Positions 53,691-63,737 are shown, counted from the first letter of the stretch. The stretch is DNA of 64,000 nucleotides from JAFGPS01 sp964508785 (GCA_964508785.1 CAZDVE010000015.1:1-64000), one strand, 5' to 3'. Program-made: numbers and translations. The notes: generated from the sequence alone by a model not told the origin.

Positions 53691-53762
53691 GTCATTCCCG
53701 CATAGGCGGGAATCCAGACCAATAAAATCATTTCTGGATACCTGCTTTCGCAGGTATGACAG
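53691..53762. repeat. Dispersed palindromic repeat C (double hairpin)
   Basis: GTCATTCCCGC pairs with GCGGGAAT (first hairpin) and ATACCTGC pairs with GCAGGTAT (second). The outer ends GTCAT and ATGAC and the inner CCAG and CTGG also pair, giving a nested palindrome of about 72 bp. It lies in the divergent gap between the STAND gene and the nucleoside transporter. It is the most complete copy of the repeat seen at 45245 and 46461. Confidence 0.75.
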
Positions 53763-53925
53763 GTCGAATCAGTCAGTTTGAGTAATAGTATTACGTCGTT
53801 ATTATAATCTTATGCAATGTTTAGGCAATTCAAATCCTGCTGAGTTGCTTAACAGTTGACGAATCGTAAAAATTAGTCTAACGTATGGATAGAGCGACAA
53901 AGGCAATATAAGGAAAGCAATTGGT

Positions 53926-55236
53926 ATGGATATACACAATCTTGTCAGCTTTTCAGGAATATTTCTTTTATTAGGTTTTGCCTGGATTCTCTCAACCAAC
54001 AGAAAGAATATGAACTGGAGGGCTATCGGCTGGGGCATTGCACTACAGATACTAATCGCCCTGTTCATTTTCGTTGTACCGGCAGGAAAAAATGTCTTTC
54101 TTGTAATAAACGACATTGTAATAAAAGTTCTGGATTCGGCATCAGCAGGAACAAAGTTTGTCTTTGGACCGCTGGCCCTGCCGCCCGGCCAAGTCAATGA
54201 TTCGGGAGAGAAATCTATCGGCGCTATTTTGGCTTTTCAGGCCTTTCCCACTATTATTTTCTTCTCCGCCCTAATCGCAATTTTATACTACTTCGGCATA
54301 ATGACCCGGATTATCAGGGCCTTCGCTTATATATTTACAAAACTAATGAAAATATCCGGTGCTGAGTCTTTGGTTGTCTCCAGTAATATCTTTGTCGGAA
54401 TCGAATCCACCCTTACAGTCAAGCCTTATCTTAACAGCATGACCAGTTCTGAAATGTGCACCATCTTAACCGCAGGTATGGCTACAATTGCCTCCAGTGT
54501 TTTGGCTCTATATGTGCTGAGCCTGCAGGAAGTTTTTCCTACCATCGCCGGGCACCTGGTCTCGGCATCTTTACTATCGGCACCAGCGGCACTTGTTATG
54601 TCTAAGATAATTTTCCCGGAGGACCAAAGCCCCGAGACTTTAGGCGTGCAGGTTCGGCCTTTTTATGAAAAGGAAAATAGTCTTTTCGAGGCGATTATCA
54701 ATGGAGCTAATTCCGGCGTTAAAATGATTGTCGGGATTGTGGCTCTACTCATCGCAGTTCTGGGTCTGGTAGCGCTGGTTGACCTGATACTATCAGCACT
54801 GGGAACAAAGATAAATCCGCTTATAGGTTTTGAGGGTCAATGGTCTCTTAAAGCAATTTGCGGCTACATTTTCTATCCTTTTACAATAATACTGGGCATC
54901 CCGCTATCAGATGCAAGTGCTGTTTCCAAAATTATTGGTGAGCGTTTGATTGTCACTGAGGTCGTCTCTTATAAGGATTTGGCGACAGCTTTGGAGCAAA
55001 ATGTATTGCAATACAATCGCTCAGCAGTGATTACTACATACGCATTATGTGGATTCGCTCATCTTGCATCAATGGCTATTTTCATTGGGGGAATTTGTGC
55101 ACTTGCTCCTGAGAGGGCCCGTAATATTGGGCCGGTTGCAACTCGCGCACTTCTGGCGGCAACGTTAGCCTGTCTTTTAACCGCCTGCGTAGCAGGAACA
55201 TTCTTCACAGAAAGCTCAATTCTTTTGGGACAATAA
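53926..55236 (+). CDS. Concentrative nucleoside transporter (NupC/CNT family)
   Basis: A 436-residue inner-membrane protein importing nucleosides with Na+ or H+. N-terminal helices include IGWGIALQILIALFIFVVPAG. The family core AFQAFPTIIFFSALIAILYYFGIM, SLVVSSNIFVGIESTLTVKPYLNSMTSSEMCTILTAGMATIASSVLALYV and the C-terminal ALCGFAHLASMAIFIGGICALAPERA are diagnostic. The N-SE-tolerant motif GIESTLTVKPYL corresponds to the substrate-binding GQTEAPLLIRPYL of other members, with some unusual residues. AGGAAAG precedes the ATG. The cupin gene follows by 3 bp. Confidence 0.9.
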   Translation: MDIHNLVSFSGIFLLLGFAWILSTNRKNMNWRAIGWGIALQILIALFIFVVPAGKNVFLVINDIVIKVLDSASAGTKFVFGPLALPPGQVNDSGEKSIGAILAFQAFPTIIFFSALIAILYYFGIMTRIIRAFAYIFTKLMKISGAESLVVSSNIFVGIESTLTVKPYLNSMTSSEMCTILTAGMATIASSVLALYVLSLQEVFPTIAGHLVSASLLSAPAALVMSKIIFPEDQSPETLGVQVRPFYEKENSLFEAIINGANSGVKMIVGIVALLIAVLGLVALVDLILSALGTKINPLIGFEGQWSLKAICGYIFYPFTIILGIPLSDASAVSKIIGERLIVTEVVSYKDLATALEQNVLQYNRSAVITTYALCGFAHLASMAIFIGGICALAPERARNIGPVATRALLAATLACLLTACVAGTFFTESSILLGQ

Positions 55237-55239
55237 AAT

Positions 55240-55599
55240 ATGTTTGTCAAATATCTCAAAGACTGCCGCGAGTTTATTGCCGGGGACGATTCGATATTAT
55301 GTGAATTTCTACATCCCGACAAAATGGATTTACAAATCCGCTACAGCCTTGCACATGCAAAGGTCCCAACCGGTCGAAAGACCAAATTACACAGACTTCG
55401 AACCAGCGAAGTCTATTATATACTTTCAGGACAAGGCACAATGCATATCGATGAGGAATCTCTTGAAGTCAGCTCGAAATGTGCTGTATATATCCCCCCA
55501 TATTCGAAGCAATACATAGAAAACACCGGCAATTCCGACCTTGAATTCTTATGCATTGTCGACCCTGCCTGGCATGAGGCCGATGAAGAAATTTTTTAG
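55240..55599 (+). CDS. Single-domain cupin protein
   Basis: A 119-residue beta-barrel protein. The first cupin motif is KTKLHRLRTSEVYYILSGQG (the usual second His is Leu/Arg-like; Glu is present) and the second is CAVYIPPYSKQYIENTGNSDLEFL. The metal site may thus be incomplete. Cupins act as isomerases, dioxygenases or binding proteins; the substrate is unknown. It starts 3 bp after the nucleoside transporter stop and is certainly co-transcribed, so a role in nucleoside or sugar handling is possible. Confidence 0.82.
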   Translation: MFVKYLKDCREFIAGDDSILCEFLHPDKMDLQIRYSLAHAKVPTGRKTKLHRLRTSEVYYILSGQGTMHIDEESLEVSSKCAVYIPPYSKQYIENTGNSDLEFLCIVDPAWHEADEEIF

Positions 55600-55753
55600 C
55601 AGCTAAACACTCTAAGCACTAAAATAAGAATCGAACAATATAGACCTCTTGCACTATTCTTCAAGGTACGCTTTACAACTGAGCAATTGATGCGCGCAGA
55701 AAGAACACAGATTAGAAACAATATCCGGTTAAATTATACGGACGAATACAAGA

Positions 55754-55918
55754 CTACATCGAAAAAAAGTTAATTCGGCCGTGGATCAAAGCTGCAATTG
55801 CTGCAAGTAAAATCATCAAAACAAACAGCTTGAGAAGCCGTAAATCGCTCGCACGATTCGTGGCTTTTAGCTCGTCTTTTAAGTCCCTTATCTGATTTTG
55901 AGATTGTCTAATGCTCAT
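55754..55918 (-). CDS. Small single-span membrane protein
   Basis: A 54-residue protein. The start at 55918 is fixed by GGGGGG 4-5 nt upstream; a longer reading adds 12 unsupported residues. An N-terminal amphipathic coiled-coil-like region (QSQNQIRDLKDELKA) is followed by one membrane helix (LLKLFVLMILLAAIAALI) and a short tail. Function unknown; it may be a small accessory membrane protein. Confidence 0.55.
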   Translation of the reverse strand: MSIRQSQNQIRDLKDELKATNRASDLRLLKLFVLMILLAAIAALIHGRINFFSM

Positions 55919-56249
55919 ATTCCCCCCCACCGATACATTCCAGACGGCATACAAAAATCAGCTACTCTGTTTTGATTAGAATATGTTAAGATTGAGCTGT
56001 TATTTGTTTGAACCTACCTGGAAAATGAGTGTACAAATGCAGACAGATTTCCCTCACTTCTCGAAATCATTTAAAATATAAGAAATAATCGCTCTAAAAA
56101 CAAATCAGGTAAAGTATTTTTTTCATGGGAAGCCGGACCAAATCCATAAAAAATTGTAATATTCTTCTATTTATCCCACAGTAAGTCTCAAATATTAAGA
56201 GATTAAGAGATGAAAAATACAGGAAGTAATCAACAACTACGACCTATTA
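55919..56249. other. Spacer, no feature seen
   Basis: A 331-bp AT-rich gap between the small membrane protein gene and the end of the AsmA-like gene. No coding frame, strong hairpin or RNA family was recognised. Confidence 0.4.
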
Positions 56250-59200
56250 TTAATTAGATGTTTTAGGTTTTGTTCCAAGAATTTGGAGTGTCTCTTCAAT
56301 AACAGGTAAAGTCTTAGTTGCAACGACGGGATCATCAAAATTGCCTGTTACTTCTATTCGAACAACAGCCTGGCCAAGTCCCTCGGTCAGAGATTGCAGG
56401 ATGGACGGGTCATCTGTTGCAAGACGCTTGCCACGTGCCGTGAGCTTCAAATCTATACTACGCGTGACCAGGTCCAGCCATCCTGAACCATGAAAGGCAA
56501 TACCCTGGCCGGACAAATCGAGCGTCTCTACAAACAGACTGTCACCCTTAATGTATGAATCAACAAACATCCGGTCAAATGCATAGTCCTTCGGCTCAGT
56601 CAGATTCAAAACTTGTAAAAGCTTGCCCAGTGGTGAGAGTTTACCAACCTGCATATTTACAATTATCATCCTTAGAGAACCAATACGAGAAGAATCCCCA
56701 GCAATACGAGTGTTGATACTAAGTGATCCGCTCATCTTTCCACTTGTATATGTGTTGTCACGAGCTTCTTCATGCTGATCGTCAGATAGGTATTGATTTA
56801 AGTCAACATCATCGAAAGCAACCTGCAACACATGCTCCAAAGGACCGTCGACTGATTCTATAAACTTAAGTTTGCCAACCGTCTTCCCACCGTAACAATC
56901 AGAAACAAAATCTTCAGTGACCCAATTACGCCGGCTTGGATCATAAAAAATATCCGCTTTCAGATTTGTTAAAGATTTTCCCTGAATCCAGATATTTCCT
57001 TTATCAATCGTAGCCTTACAACTACATAATCCATCTTTGGTTTTATACAAACCTTCCGCCTGAAATACTAAATCCAACTGAGTCCCGGCACCGGATATAT
57101 TTAATCCGCATTCATGAAGGGCGACCGCTCCGGTAAATTCAATAGACTTTTGTTCTTCATCTGCTAAATCAATGCGGATATCAGTAAAATCCAAATCAAA
57201 ACTACCAGAAGGTAGAAGCTTTTCGTAAAATTCCTTAATCTGCTGCGGTAAAAACTGCGCAAGTCTTTCGTTAAAATCGATATCTTCAGCAGAAAGTTGC
57301 AAGAACGCACCGGATATTTTATCGTTATCTAAAGCCAGTTCGCCGTTAAGTTTTACTGTAGCTATGTTTGCTTCTGTCGAGTTACAATCACCTACGGACA
57401 CCGCTACATCCTCAAGCTCTATGCTGTTGGCATCTATCATCAAATTGCCGTTAATGTCTTTCAACGGATTCGGGAAATTCGGTAAAGTTATGTTATTACC
57501 CAGACAATTTACAGCTATTCTGTAATCAGGAGGTTCTAAGAGGTTCTCCTTATTTAAATCAACACCAAGATTTACTCTTCCGCTCGGCTTCAAACCAGCG
57601 ATCCTATCTTTTAGTGACTCCGGTAAAAAGTTGAAAAAGTTATCGTCTAACTGCATCTGTTCAAGATTCAATGATATGTCATACAACGCCTCTTTTTGTT
57701 CTTGAGCCGGTCGGATACAACCAGCCAAATGAATTTGATTCTCTCCATACTTGCCGGAAAAGTCATTTACATCTATTGAATCAGGTGTAAAAACAGCCCT
57801 TGCTGATATGTTAGAAATAGGCAGTGGAAGGTCCTCTGAATGTAAAGATGCACTCTTAAAGGATAAATCGGCTTTATAATTTAAAGGCTCATCGCCCTGT
57901 CTTAAAACCTTAATCCTGCCATCGACAAAACCTGAAGGACATAATCTGCTATAAATATTCTTTTGCCTTTCCGGTAATACTTCCTCCAGCCCGGAATCAA
58001 GGGGGATATTATTGACATCAACTAAAATATCATATATCGATCCAACGTTCTTTATTTGACCATTTAAGGTAATCTTACATTTATTTTCAAGCGAAACAAC
58101 ATCTGAAAACATAACACCGTCACGCCTAAAAGAAATTTTCCCTGTCATATTTTTCAGTGGATAAGGAAAATTACAATATACGGCATCGACATCACATAAT
58201 TCGAGTGACAGATTCATTTTCCTGTCTGTTGGTGAATGCCGGCTCAATTGTAAATCCACCGCCGCTTGTCCAACAGGGGAAAAATAATCCCAAAATTCCT
58301 TTTGCTCTGCGCTCAGTGCATTATATAAATCATTATCCAAAGGCATCTTGTCGCTTGTAATGTGGATTTGATACTGTCGGTCGGTCCCGAAACCACGAGA
58401 CCACCCGTTAAAGCACAATTCCACATCATCATGTTTAGCAATCAAATCATTGAGTTTCAGGCTGTTTTTGGTAAAATCCACTTGGCCTCTAAGATTCTCA
58501 ACTTCATACTTAAAGCCGGAGTATAAAAACTCAACATCCTTACAATCAACCTGACCAGTTAATTTACTTTCACTTAGCCGGTTTAAGTTACCTGTGACGT
58601 CGAGCCTTACATCTACACAACCTCGTGGTTGAAAACGACCAAAAAACCTCTGTAAAGCTGTAAAAAGATCCGACTTTTCAAGGAAAGGAGGTCCTACCAA
58701 GGCGAGCTTTTCCAGTGACTCGCTACGTTTTGATTGCAAATCTTTCGCTCTTAGCTTCAGTGAGAAATCCTCATTCGGATCATATTTCAATTCAGCAGCC
58801 AACACGTCGATTAACCACGCCATCTCAAGCTCAGGGACATCCAATGATGAAACACCGCCTGTAACAGTGACCAGTCCCGGCTTCCAGGAACCGGTCAAAC
58901 GGCTTGTTCCAAAACCGGATGTCATGGTTGCAGTCCTTATTTCAAAAATATAGCCCTGTTTTGTTTCTTCATCGGGCCCGAAGGTCGCATTAATAGGTAC
59001 TGAAACAGCGATTTCCCCCTGTCCACTTGATATCTTACTATACTGCAGCGTCCCGGCATTGAGAATGATACGAGGCATCTTGCTAAAGCTGTCCTCAGGA
59101 GGATTAATTTTAAGAGATGATAAATTAGACCAGCCGGTGTCCAAATCGTATTGAGCATTAAATAAAAAATCATTTACATCTATAACCTGGAGCCTTGGCC

Positions 59201-59516
59201 TAAATAACAACAGACTGCCCGGACTAAAATGTGCATATACTTTTCTTGCATTAATGATTGTGGCGTTTTCATAATTACTTCTGCGCGGGCCGATAATTAG
59301 ATCCTCAATAAAAACTGACCCGTTTGCATGAAAATCAACCGAACCGATTCTTATCTTCGTATTCGTCAGTTCCGCAATCTGCCCTAAAGCTATATGACAT
59401 AATGCTTTACCTGCGTAAATGTACAACAACCACAGAAGTATGGCTAAAATAAAAATCGAGACAAACCAGCGAGTTACGCTTACATACTTCGAGTTATGAG
59501 TTTTATTTCGGGCCAT
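56250..59516 (-). CDS. AsmA/YhdP-like large envelope protein
   Basis: A 1,088-residue protein with one N-terminal membrane helix (about 15-38) and a long periplasmic part rich in beta strands. The N-terminus with ITNTKIRIGSVDFHANGSVFIEDLIIGP-like pattern (LTNTKIRIG--DFHANGSV) and the C-terminus with VTRSIDLKLTARGKRLAT and VRIEVTGNFDDPVV match AsmA-family ends. The middle holds repeats of about 130 residues (for example LPLPISNISARAVFTPDSIDVNDFSGKYG and FPNPLKDINGNLMIDANSIELEDVAVSVG). These proteins form bridge-like lipid channels between membranes. It follows purD by 41 bp on the same strand. Confidence 0.82.
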   Translation of the reverse strand: MARNKTHNSKYVSVTRWFVSIFILAILLWLLYIYAGKALCHIALGQIAELTNTKIRIGSVDFHANGSVFIEDLIIGPRRSNYENATIINARKVYAHFSPGSLLLFRPRLQVIDVNDFLFNAQYDLDTGWSNLSSLKINPPEDSFSKMPRIILNAGTLQYSKISSGQGEIAVSVPINATFGPDEETKQGYIFEIRTATMTSGFGTSRLTGSWKPGLVTVTGGVSSLDVPELEMAWLIDVLAAELKYDPNEDFSLKLRAKDLQSKRSESLEKLALVGPPFLEKSDLFTALQRFFGRFQPRGCVDVRLDVTGNLNRLSESKLTGQVDCKDVEFLYSGFKYEVENLRGQVDFTKNSLKLNDLIAKHDDVELCFNGWSRGFGTDRQYQIHITSDKMPLDNDLYNALSAEQKEFWDYFSPVGQAAVDLQLSRHSPTDRKMNLSLELCDVDAVYCNFPYPLKNMTGKISFRRDGVMFSDVVSLENKCKITLNGQIKNVGSIYDILVDVNNIPLDSGLEEVLPERQKNIYSRLCPSGFVDGRIKVLRQGDEPLNYKADLSFKSASLHSEDLPLPISNISARAVFTPDSIDVNDFSGKYGENQIHLAGCIRPAQEQKEALYDISLNLEQMQLDDNFFNFLPESLKDRIAGLKPSGRVNLGVDLNKENLLEPPDYRIAVNCLGNNITLPNFPNPLKDINGNLMIDANSIELEDVAVSVGDCNSTEANIATVKLNGELALDNDKISGAFLQLSAEDIDFNERLAQFLPQQIKEFYEKLLPSGSFDLDFTDIRIDLADEEQKSIEFTGAVALHECGLNISGAGTQLDLVFQAEGLYKTKDGLCSCKATIDKGNIWIQGKSLTNLKADIFYDPSRRNWVTEDFVSDCYGGKTVGKLKFIESVDGPLEHVLQVAFDDVDLNQYLSDDQHEEARDNTYTSGKMSGSLSINTRIAGDSSRIGSLRMIIVNMQVGKLSPLGKLLQVLNLTEPKDYAFDRMFVDSYIKGDSLFVETLDLSGQGIAFHGSGWLDLVTRSIDLKLTARGKRLATDDPSILQSLTEGLGQAVVRIEVTGNFDDPVVATKTLPVIEETLQILGTKPKTSN

Positions 59517-59557
59517 ATTATTACAGATGGATTATGAATTCGTATTCCGTGACACTC

Positions 59558-60838
59558 TCAGGAAGCAACTCCTTTAAGGGCCTTGTCTGCTATATCTCGA
59601 CGGTAATAAGCTCCATCGAATTTTATTTTATCCACGGCATTGTATGCCTTTGCCTTGGCATCGCCTATTGTCTGTCCCAGTGCCGTGACACCCAGTACCC
59701 TGCCGCCGTTTGTAACAACTTCGCCACTCTCTTCTTTGGTTCCTGCATGAAATACAACAACATCCCCGATCTGTCCAGCTTCCCTGAGGCCAGTGATTTT
59801 CTTGCCCTTTTTGTAATCCCCCGGATACCCGCCGGAGGCCATAACCACACAAACAGCCGGGCGACGATCCCACCTAAGGTCCATCTTGTCCAGTTTACCG
59901 TCACAAACAGCCAGCAGAACCTTCAGCAAATCGCTTTTTAAACGCATTAGAATCGGCTGGGTCTCAGGGTCACCGAAGCGAACGTTGAATTCCAGTACCC
60001 TCGGTCCGCCCGCGGTTATCATAAGACCTGCATATAATACACCTTTATAAGGAGTACCGTTGCGATTCATTCCATCAACTATAGGCACAAGAATCTCGCG
60101 TGTTATGAGGTTCATTAAGTCTTCAGTTACAACCGGCGCCGGACTGTACGCACCCATCCCGCCGGTATTTGGTCCGGTGTCACCATCTCCGATGGGCTTA
60201 TGGTCCTGGGACGATTCCATAACATATATATTCCTCCCATCCACAAAAGCAAGTATCGAAGCTTCTTCACCAAGCAGCTTATCTTCGACAATTACCAAAT
60301 CACCAGCAGAGCCGAATATCTTATCACACATTATTCGCTCAGCCGCCAAAATCCCATCAGAAGGGTCATCACAGACAAAAACACCTTTGCCCTTGGCTAA
60401 ACCCGCCGCTTTGACTACTACTGCTTCATCCCTGCTTGCGATATACGCTTTGGCATCACTAAATCTATCGAAGGTTCTGCTCTCAGCAGTAGAAACGCTA
60501 CTTGAGCGCATCAGTTGTTTGGCAAATGCTTTATCCGCTTCCAACTGTGCAGCTTCTCCGCTTGGGCCAAATGCCCTAATACCGGCATTTTCGAATACAT
60601 CAACTATTCCGCCTGCAAGGGGATCTTCCGGACCGACTATTAAAAGGCCGATATCATTTTGAAGTGCGAAATCCAGGAGTTTATCAGTATCATTAACTCC
60701 TATCGGGATATTCCGGCCACATTCGGCGGTACCAGGATTACCCGGAGCGATATAAAGTTTATCCAAGTCCTTCGATTGAGCCAGTTTCCAGGCGATTGCA
60801 TGCTCTCTTCCGCCACTACCAATTAACAGCACATTCAT
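59558..60838 (-). CDS. purD: Phosphoribosylamine-glycine ligase
   Basis: A 426-residue enzyme of de novo purine synthesis that joins phosphoribosylamine and glycine with ATP. The start VLLIGSGGREHAIAWKLAQS is the PurD N-terminal signature. The ATP-grasp region shows VVVKAAGLAKGKGVFVCDD, and QDHKPIGDGDTGPNTGGMGAYSPAP and LEFNVRFGDPETQPIL are diagnostic. Full length. It is divergent from the carboxypeptidase gene at 61133; the 294-bp gap between them carries the latter's promoter. Confidence 0.96.
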   Translation of the reverse strand: MNVLLIGSGGREHAIAWKLAQSKDLDKLYIAPGNPGTAECGRNIPIGVNDTDKLLDFALQNDIGLLIVGPEDPLAGGIVDVFENAGIRAFGPSGEAAQLEADKAFAKQLMRSSSVSTAESRTFDRFSDAKAYIASRDEAVVVKAAGLAKGKGVFVCDDPSDGILAAERIMCDKIFGSAGDLVIVEDKLLGEEASILAFVDGRNIYVMESSQDHKPIGDGDTGPNTGGMGAYSPAPVVTEDLMNLITREILVPIVDGMNRNGTPYKGVLYAGLMITAGGPRVLEFNVRFGDPETQPILMRLKSDLLKVLLAVCDGKLDKMDLRWDRRPAVCVVMASGGYPGDYKKGKKITGLREAGQIGDVVVFHAGTKEESGEVVTNGGRVLGVTALGQTIGDAKAKAYNAVDKIKFDGAYYRRDIADKALKGVAS

Positions 60839-61032
60839 TAGTCACCTCAGAACATATTAAGATTTACTGTGATTTCTTAACAGGAATAAAGCAATAAATT
60901 TACCCATACATCTAAATTATCGGTTACTTTTAGAATCGACATAGTACCAAAAATAGTGACTTTACTCAAGTTTTTTGCTTTTGATGAAGTAAAGTTATGA
61001 AAGACGACGATAAAAATTACGTAGGATTGATT

Positions 61033-61060
61033 TTGAATTTTTAGCTGTTTTGTCTATAAT
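61033..61060 (+). promoter_or_regulatory. Sigma-70-type promoter of the lipoprotein carboxypeptidase gene
   Basis: TTGAAT (61033-61038) and a perfect TATAAT (61055-61060) are separated by 16 nt. Transcription would start near 61067, giving a leader of about 66 nt. Confidence 0.6.
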
Positions 61061-61132
61061 CACAACAAAATGAGCTTATGATAGTGCTATTAGTTCTAAG
61101 TGGGGCAATGCAAATGTTTGAAGGTATCTTGT

Positions 61133-61912
61133 ATGAATAAAGTATATAATATTATTTTCAAAGTTTGCGCCCTCTCAATTGTCCTGTTGTTGACAGGCTG
61201 CTTCAAGCCCACTACCTATCCACAGTTAGATACAACCCAGCCTGATATCGCAGTTCCGCCACAGCAGCACATTGCCGGCAAATCTGTTGAAAATCGACCA
61301 ATTATGTACTATGCACTCGGACAGGGTCCGGAAGTAACTTTTATAATGGCGGCAATTCACGGTGATGAGTCTGCAGGTGCGCCGCTGGTCTTAAAATTGG
61401 CCGATTACCTCCAAAAGAACCAGCGTGAATTTTTAAGAGGGCGGACTGTTGTCCTCTTACCAATTGCTAATCCTGATGGTCTGGTACGAAACACCCGGTA
61501 TAATGCCAACGGTGTAGATCTGAATCGTAATTTCGACACGGAAAACCGCATTAACAAAAAGGAATTTGGACTCATAGCCCTTTCCGAGCCGGAAACTCAC
61601 GTTATTATACGTTTCATCAAGCAATACAATCCCGACCGCATCGTCAGTATTCATCAACCGTACGGCTGCATCGATTACGACGGCCCGGGCCAAATGCTGG
61701 CAAACCACATGGCCAAATACTGCGATTTACCAGTCCGAAAATTAGGTGCCCTCCCAGGCTCACTCGGCTCATACTCAGGTGTTACTTTAGGCATACCCAC
61801 AATCACGTTCGAAATGCAGAAGAATGACTCTAAACTCGACTCGGAAATCCTCTGGCAGCGATATGGAAAGGCACTCCTGGCCGCTATTACTTACCCTGAA
61901 CCAGTAGAATAA
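61133..61912 (+). CDS. M14-family zinc carboxypeptidase lipoprotein (MpaA-like)
   Basis: A 259-residue lipoprotein. The start at 61133 follows GAAGG; an upstream in-frame GTG at 61100 would bury the signal peptide. Lipobox LTGC gives a lipidated Cys23. The M14 zinc ligands are AIHGDES (His76, Glu79) and SIHQPYG (His); NPDG and GVDLNRNFD supply substrate-binding residues, and TFEMQ the catalytic Glu. It resembles murein peptide amidase A, which trims peptidoglycan peptides. It converges on the RCC1-repeat gene with 7 bp between stops and no hairpin. Confidence 0.86.
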   Translation: MNKVYNIIFKVCALSIVLLLTGCFKPTTYPQLDTTQPDIAVPPQQHIAGKSVENRPIMYYALGQGPEVTFIMAAIHGDESAGAPLVLKLADYLQKNQREFLRGRTVVLLPIANPDGLVRNTRYNANGVDLNRNFDTENRINKKEFGLIALSEPETHVIIRFIKQYNPDRIVSIHQPYGCIDYDGPGQMLANHMAKYCDLPVRKLGALPGSLGSYSGVTLGIPTITFEMQKNDSKLDSEILWQRYGKALLAAITYPEPVE

Positions 61913-61919
61913 AAATCCC

Positions 61920-63608
61920 TTAAGGAGGCTCTTTCCTGATAGCAAGGCTCTGTTGATGCCCCGCGGCTATGGCGATAAAATTATTACCTTCCGGAGGACT
62001 CGCCTCCCCAGAACCATTCCAACCCCAGCCAACAATCGAACCATCAGACTTTAATGCAAGACTATGCAATCCTCCTGCCGCTATGGCTAAAAAATCATTG
62101 CCGTCCGGAGGTGTCACTTGACCATAGTAATTATCACCCCAACCAACGATGGAACCATCGGCTTTCAACGCAAAACTATGGCGGCATCCTGCTGCTATTG
62201 CTACAAAATCATTGCCTTCTGGTGGTGTCGATTGACTATCATGGTTATCACCCCAGCCAATGATCGAACCATTAGATTTGAGTGCAAGGCTATAAGAATC
62301 TCCTGCAGATATCGACACAAAGTCATAGCCGTCGGGCGGCGTAGCTTGTCCATAGTAATTATAACCCCAACCGAATATAGAACCATCGGATTTCAACACA
62401 AGATTATGATAATATCCTGCGGATATTGCTACATAATCATTGCCGTTCGGGAGTAAAACTTGACTCATGTTGTTATCACCCCAACCAACAAGCGAACCAT
62501 CGGACTTTAATGCAAAATTATGACCTCCGGCTGCAATAGCAACATAATCATTGCCCGAAGGTGGTTCTCCAGCAAAACCCCAGCCAATAAGAGAACCATC
62601 TTTTTTAAAAGCTATTCCATTATAGTAAATGCCCCCTGCCTGTCCGCCATATGGATAACCTCCAGCATCTATTGCAATAAAATCATTACCTGCCGGTGGT
62701 TTAGATTGTCTATATTCATTATCACCCCATCCAACAATAAAACCATTTTTTCTCAATGCAAGATGATGGGAACCTCCGGCTGCAATAGCAACATAATCGT
62801 TACCATCTGGAGGTATCGCCTGATTATAATCCAGATCCAAGTTAACTATGGAACCATCAGATTTCAATGCAAAACCATGGCTTCCTCCTGCCGCTATAGC
62901 AATATAATCTTTGCCATCAGGAGTTGACACTCGATTACTGTAAATGTAACCCCAGCCAACAATTGAGCCATCTTTTTTCAATGCAAGGCTATTATTATTT
63001 CCAGCCTCTATTGCTACAAAATCATTGCCTTCTGGTGGTGTTGCACAACCAAAGGAATTTCGACCCCAGCCGACGATTGAACCATCGGATTTCAATGCAA
63101 GACTATGGTAACTTCCTGCTGCAATAGCAACGTAATCATTTCCATCTGGAGGTATAGCTTGTACATAGGCACCCCAACCAACAATTGAGCCGTCTTTTCT
63201 CAATGCAAGATTATGATCACGTCCTGCCGATATCGCTACGAAATCATTACCGTCTGGAGACGCAGGTCGTCCATCGCCATTATAACCCCAACCAACAATA
63301 GAACCATCAGATTTTAAGGCAAGACTATCGAACCATCCTGCTGATATTGCAATAAAATCATTACCGTCCGGAGGTGTTGCCTGACCATAGTAATTGTAAC
63401 CCCAGCCGACTATGGAACCATCGGATTTCAATGCAAGACTATGGTAACCTCCGGCCGATATGGCTATAAAATCATTTGCATCAAGCTCTCTGGAATCAAA
63501 TACGATTGCTCCCCAGCTAACTATTGAACCAGCATCGTTGGCTCTTACTACCCCTGAGCCGGTCAGTGCAACCAGCACAAAAAGAGTAATAAGCTTCGTC
63601 TTTCTCAT
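61920..63608 (-). CDS. Secreted RCC1-repeat (beta-propeller) protein
   Basis: A 562-residue exported protein with a signal peptide (about 1-23, VRA-N). The rest is thirteen RCC1-like repeats of about 41 residues, each reading like NDFIAISAGGYHSLALKS then DGSIVGWG, with a half repeat at the end. RCC1 repeats form seven-bladed propellers, so thirteen repeats would make nearly two rings or an elongated solenoid. The protein is probably extracellular and ligand-binding; no enzyme motif is present. The start follows GAGGGAGA. DNA repeats of 117-130 bp underlie it. Confidence 0.85.
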   Translation of the reverse strand: MRKTKLITLFVLVALTGSGVVRANDAGSIVSWGAIVFDSRELDANDFIAISAGGYHSLALKSDGSIVGWGYNYYGQATPPDGNDFIAISAGWFDSLALKSDGSIVGWGYNGDGRPASPDGNDFVAISAGRDHNLALRKDGSIVGWGAYVQAIPPDGNDYVAIAAGSYHSLALKSDGSIVGWGRNSFGCATPPEGNDFVAIEAGNNNSLALKKDGSIVGWGYIYSNRVSTPDGKDYIAIAAGGSHGFALKSDGSIVNLDLDYNQAIPPDGNDYVAIAAGGSHHLALRKNGFIVGWGDNEYRQSKPPAGNDFIAIDAGGYPYGGQAGGIYYNGIAFKKDGSLIGWGFAGEPPSGNDYVAIAAGGHNFALKSDGSLVGWGDNNMSQVLLPNGNDYVAISAGYYHNLVLKSDGSIFGWGYNYYGQATPPDGYDFVSISAGDSYSLALKSNGSIIGWGDNHDSQSTPPEGNDFVAIAAGCRHSFALKADGSIVGWGDNYYGQVTPPDGNDFLAIAAGGLHSLALKSDGSIVGWGWNGSGEASPPEGNNFIAIAAGHQQSLAIRKEPP

Positions 63609-63737
63609 ATTGTCTCCCTCTTAATACAAAAGTACTTAAGTCTAATATACCAGATTATAGAACACAAAGCAAGTTAATCACGATATATCTACTGTGATAT
63701 TTTCCGTGAGATATATGCAAACTTATGTTAAAATGGT

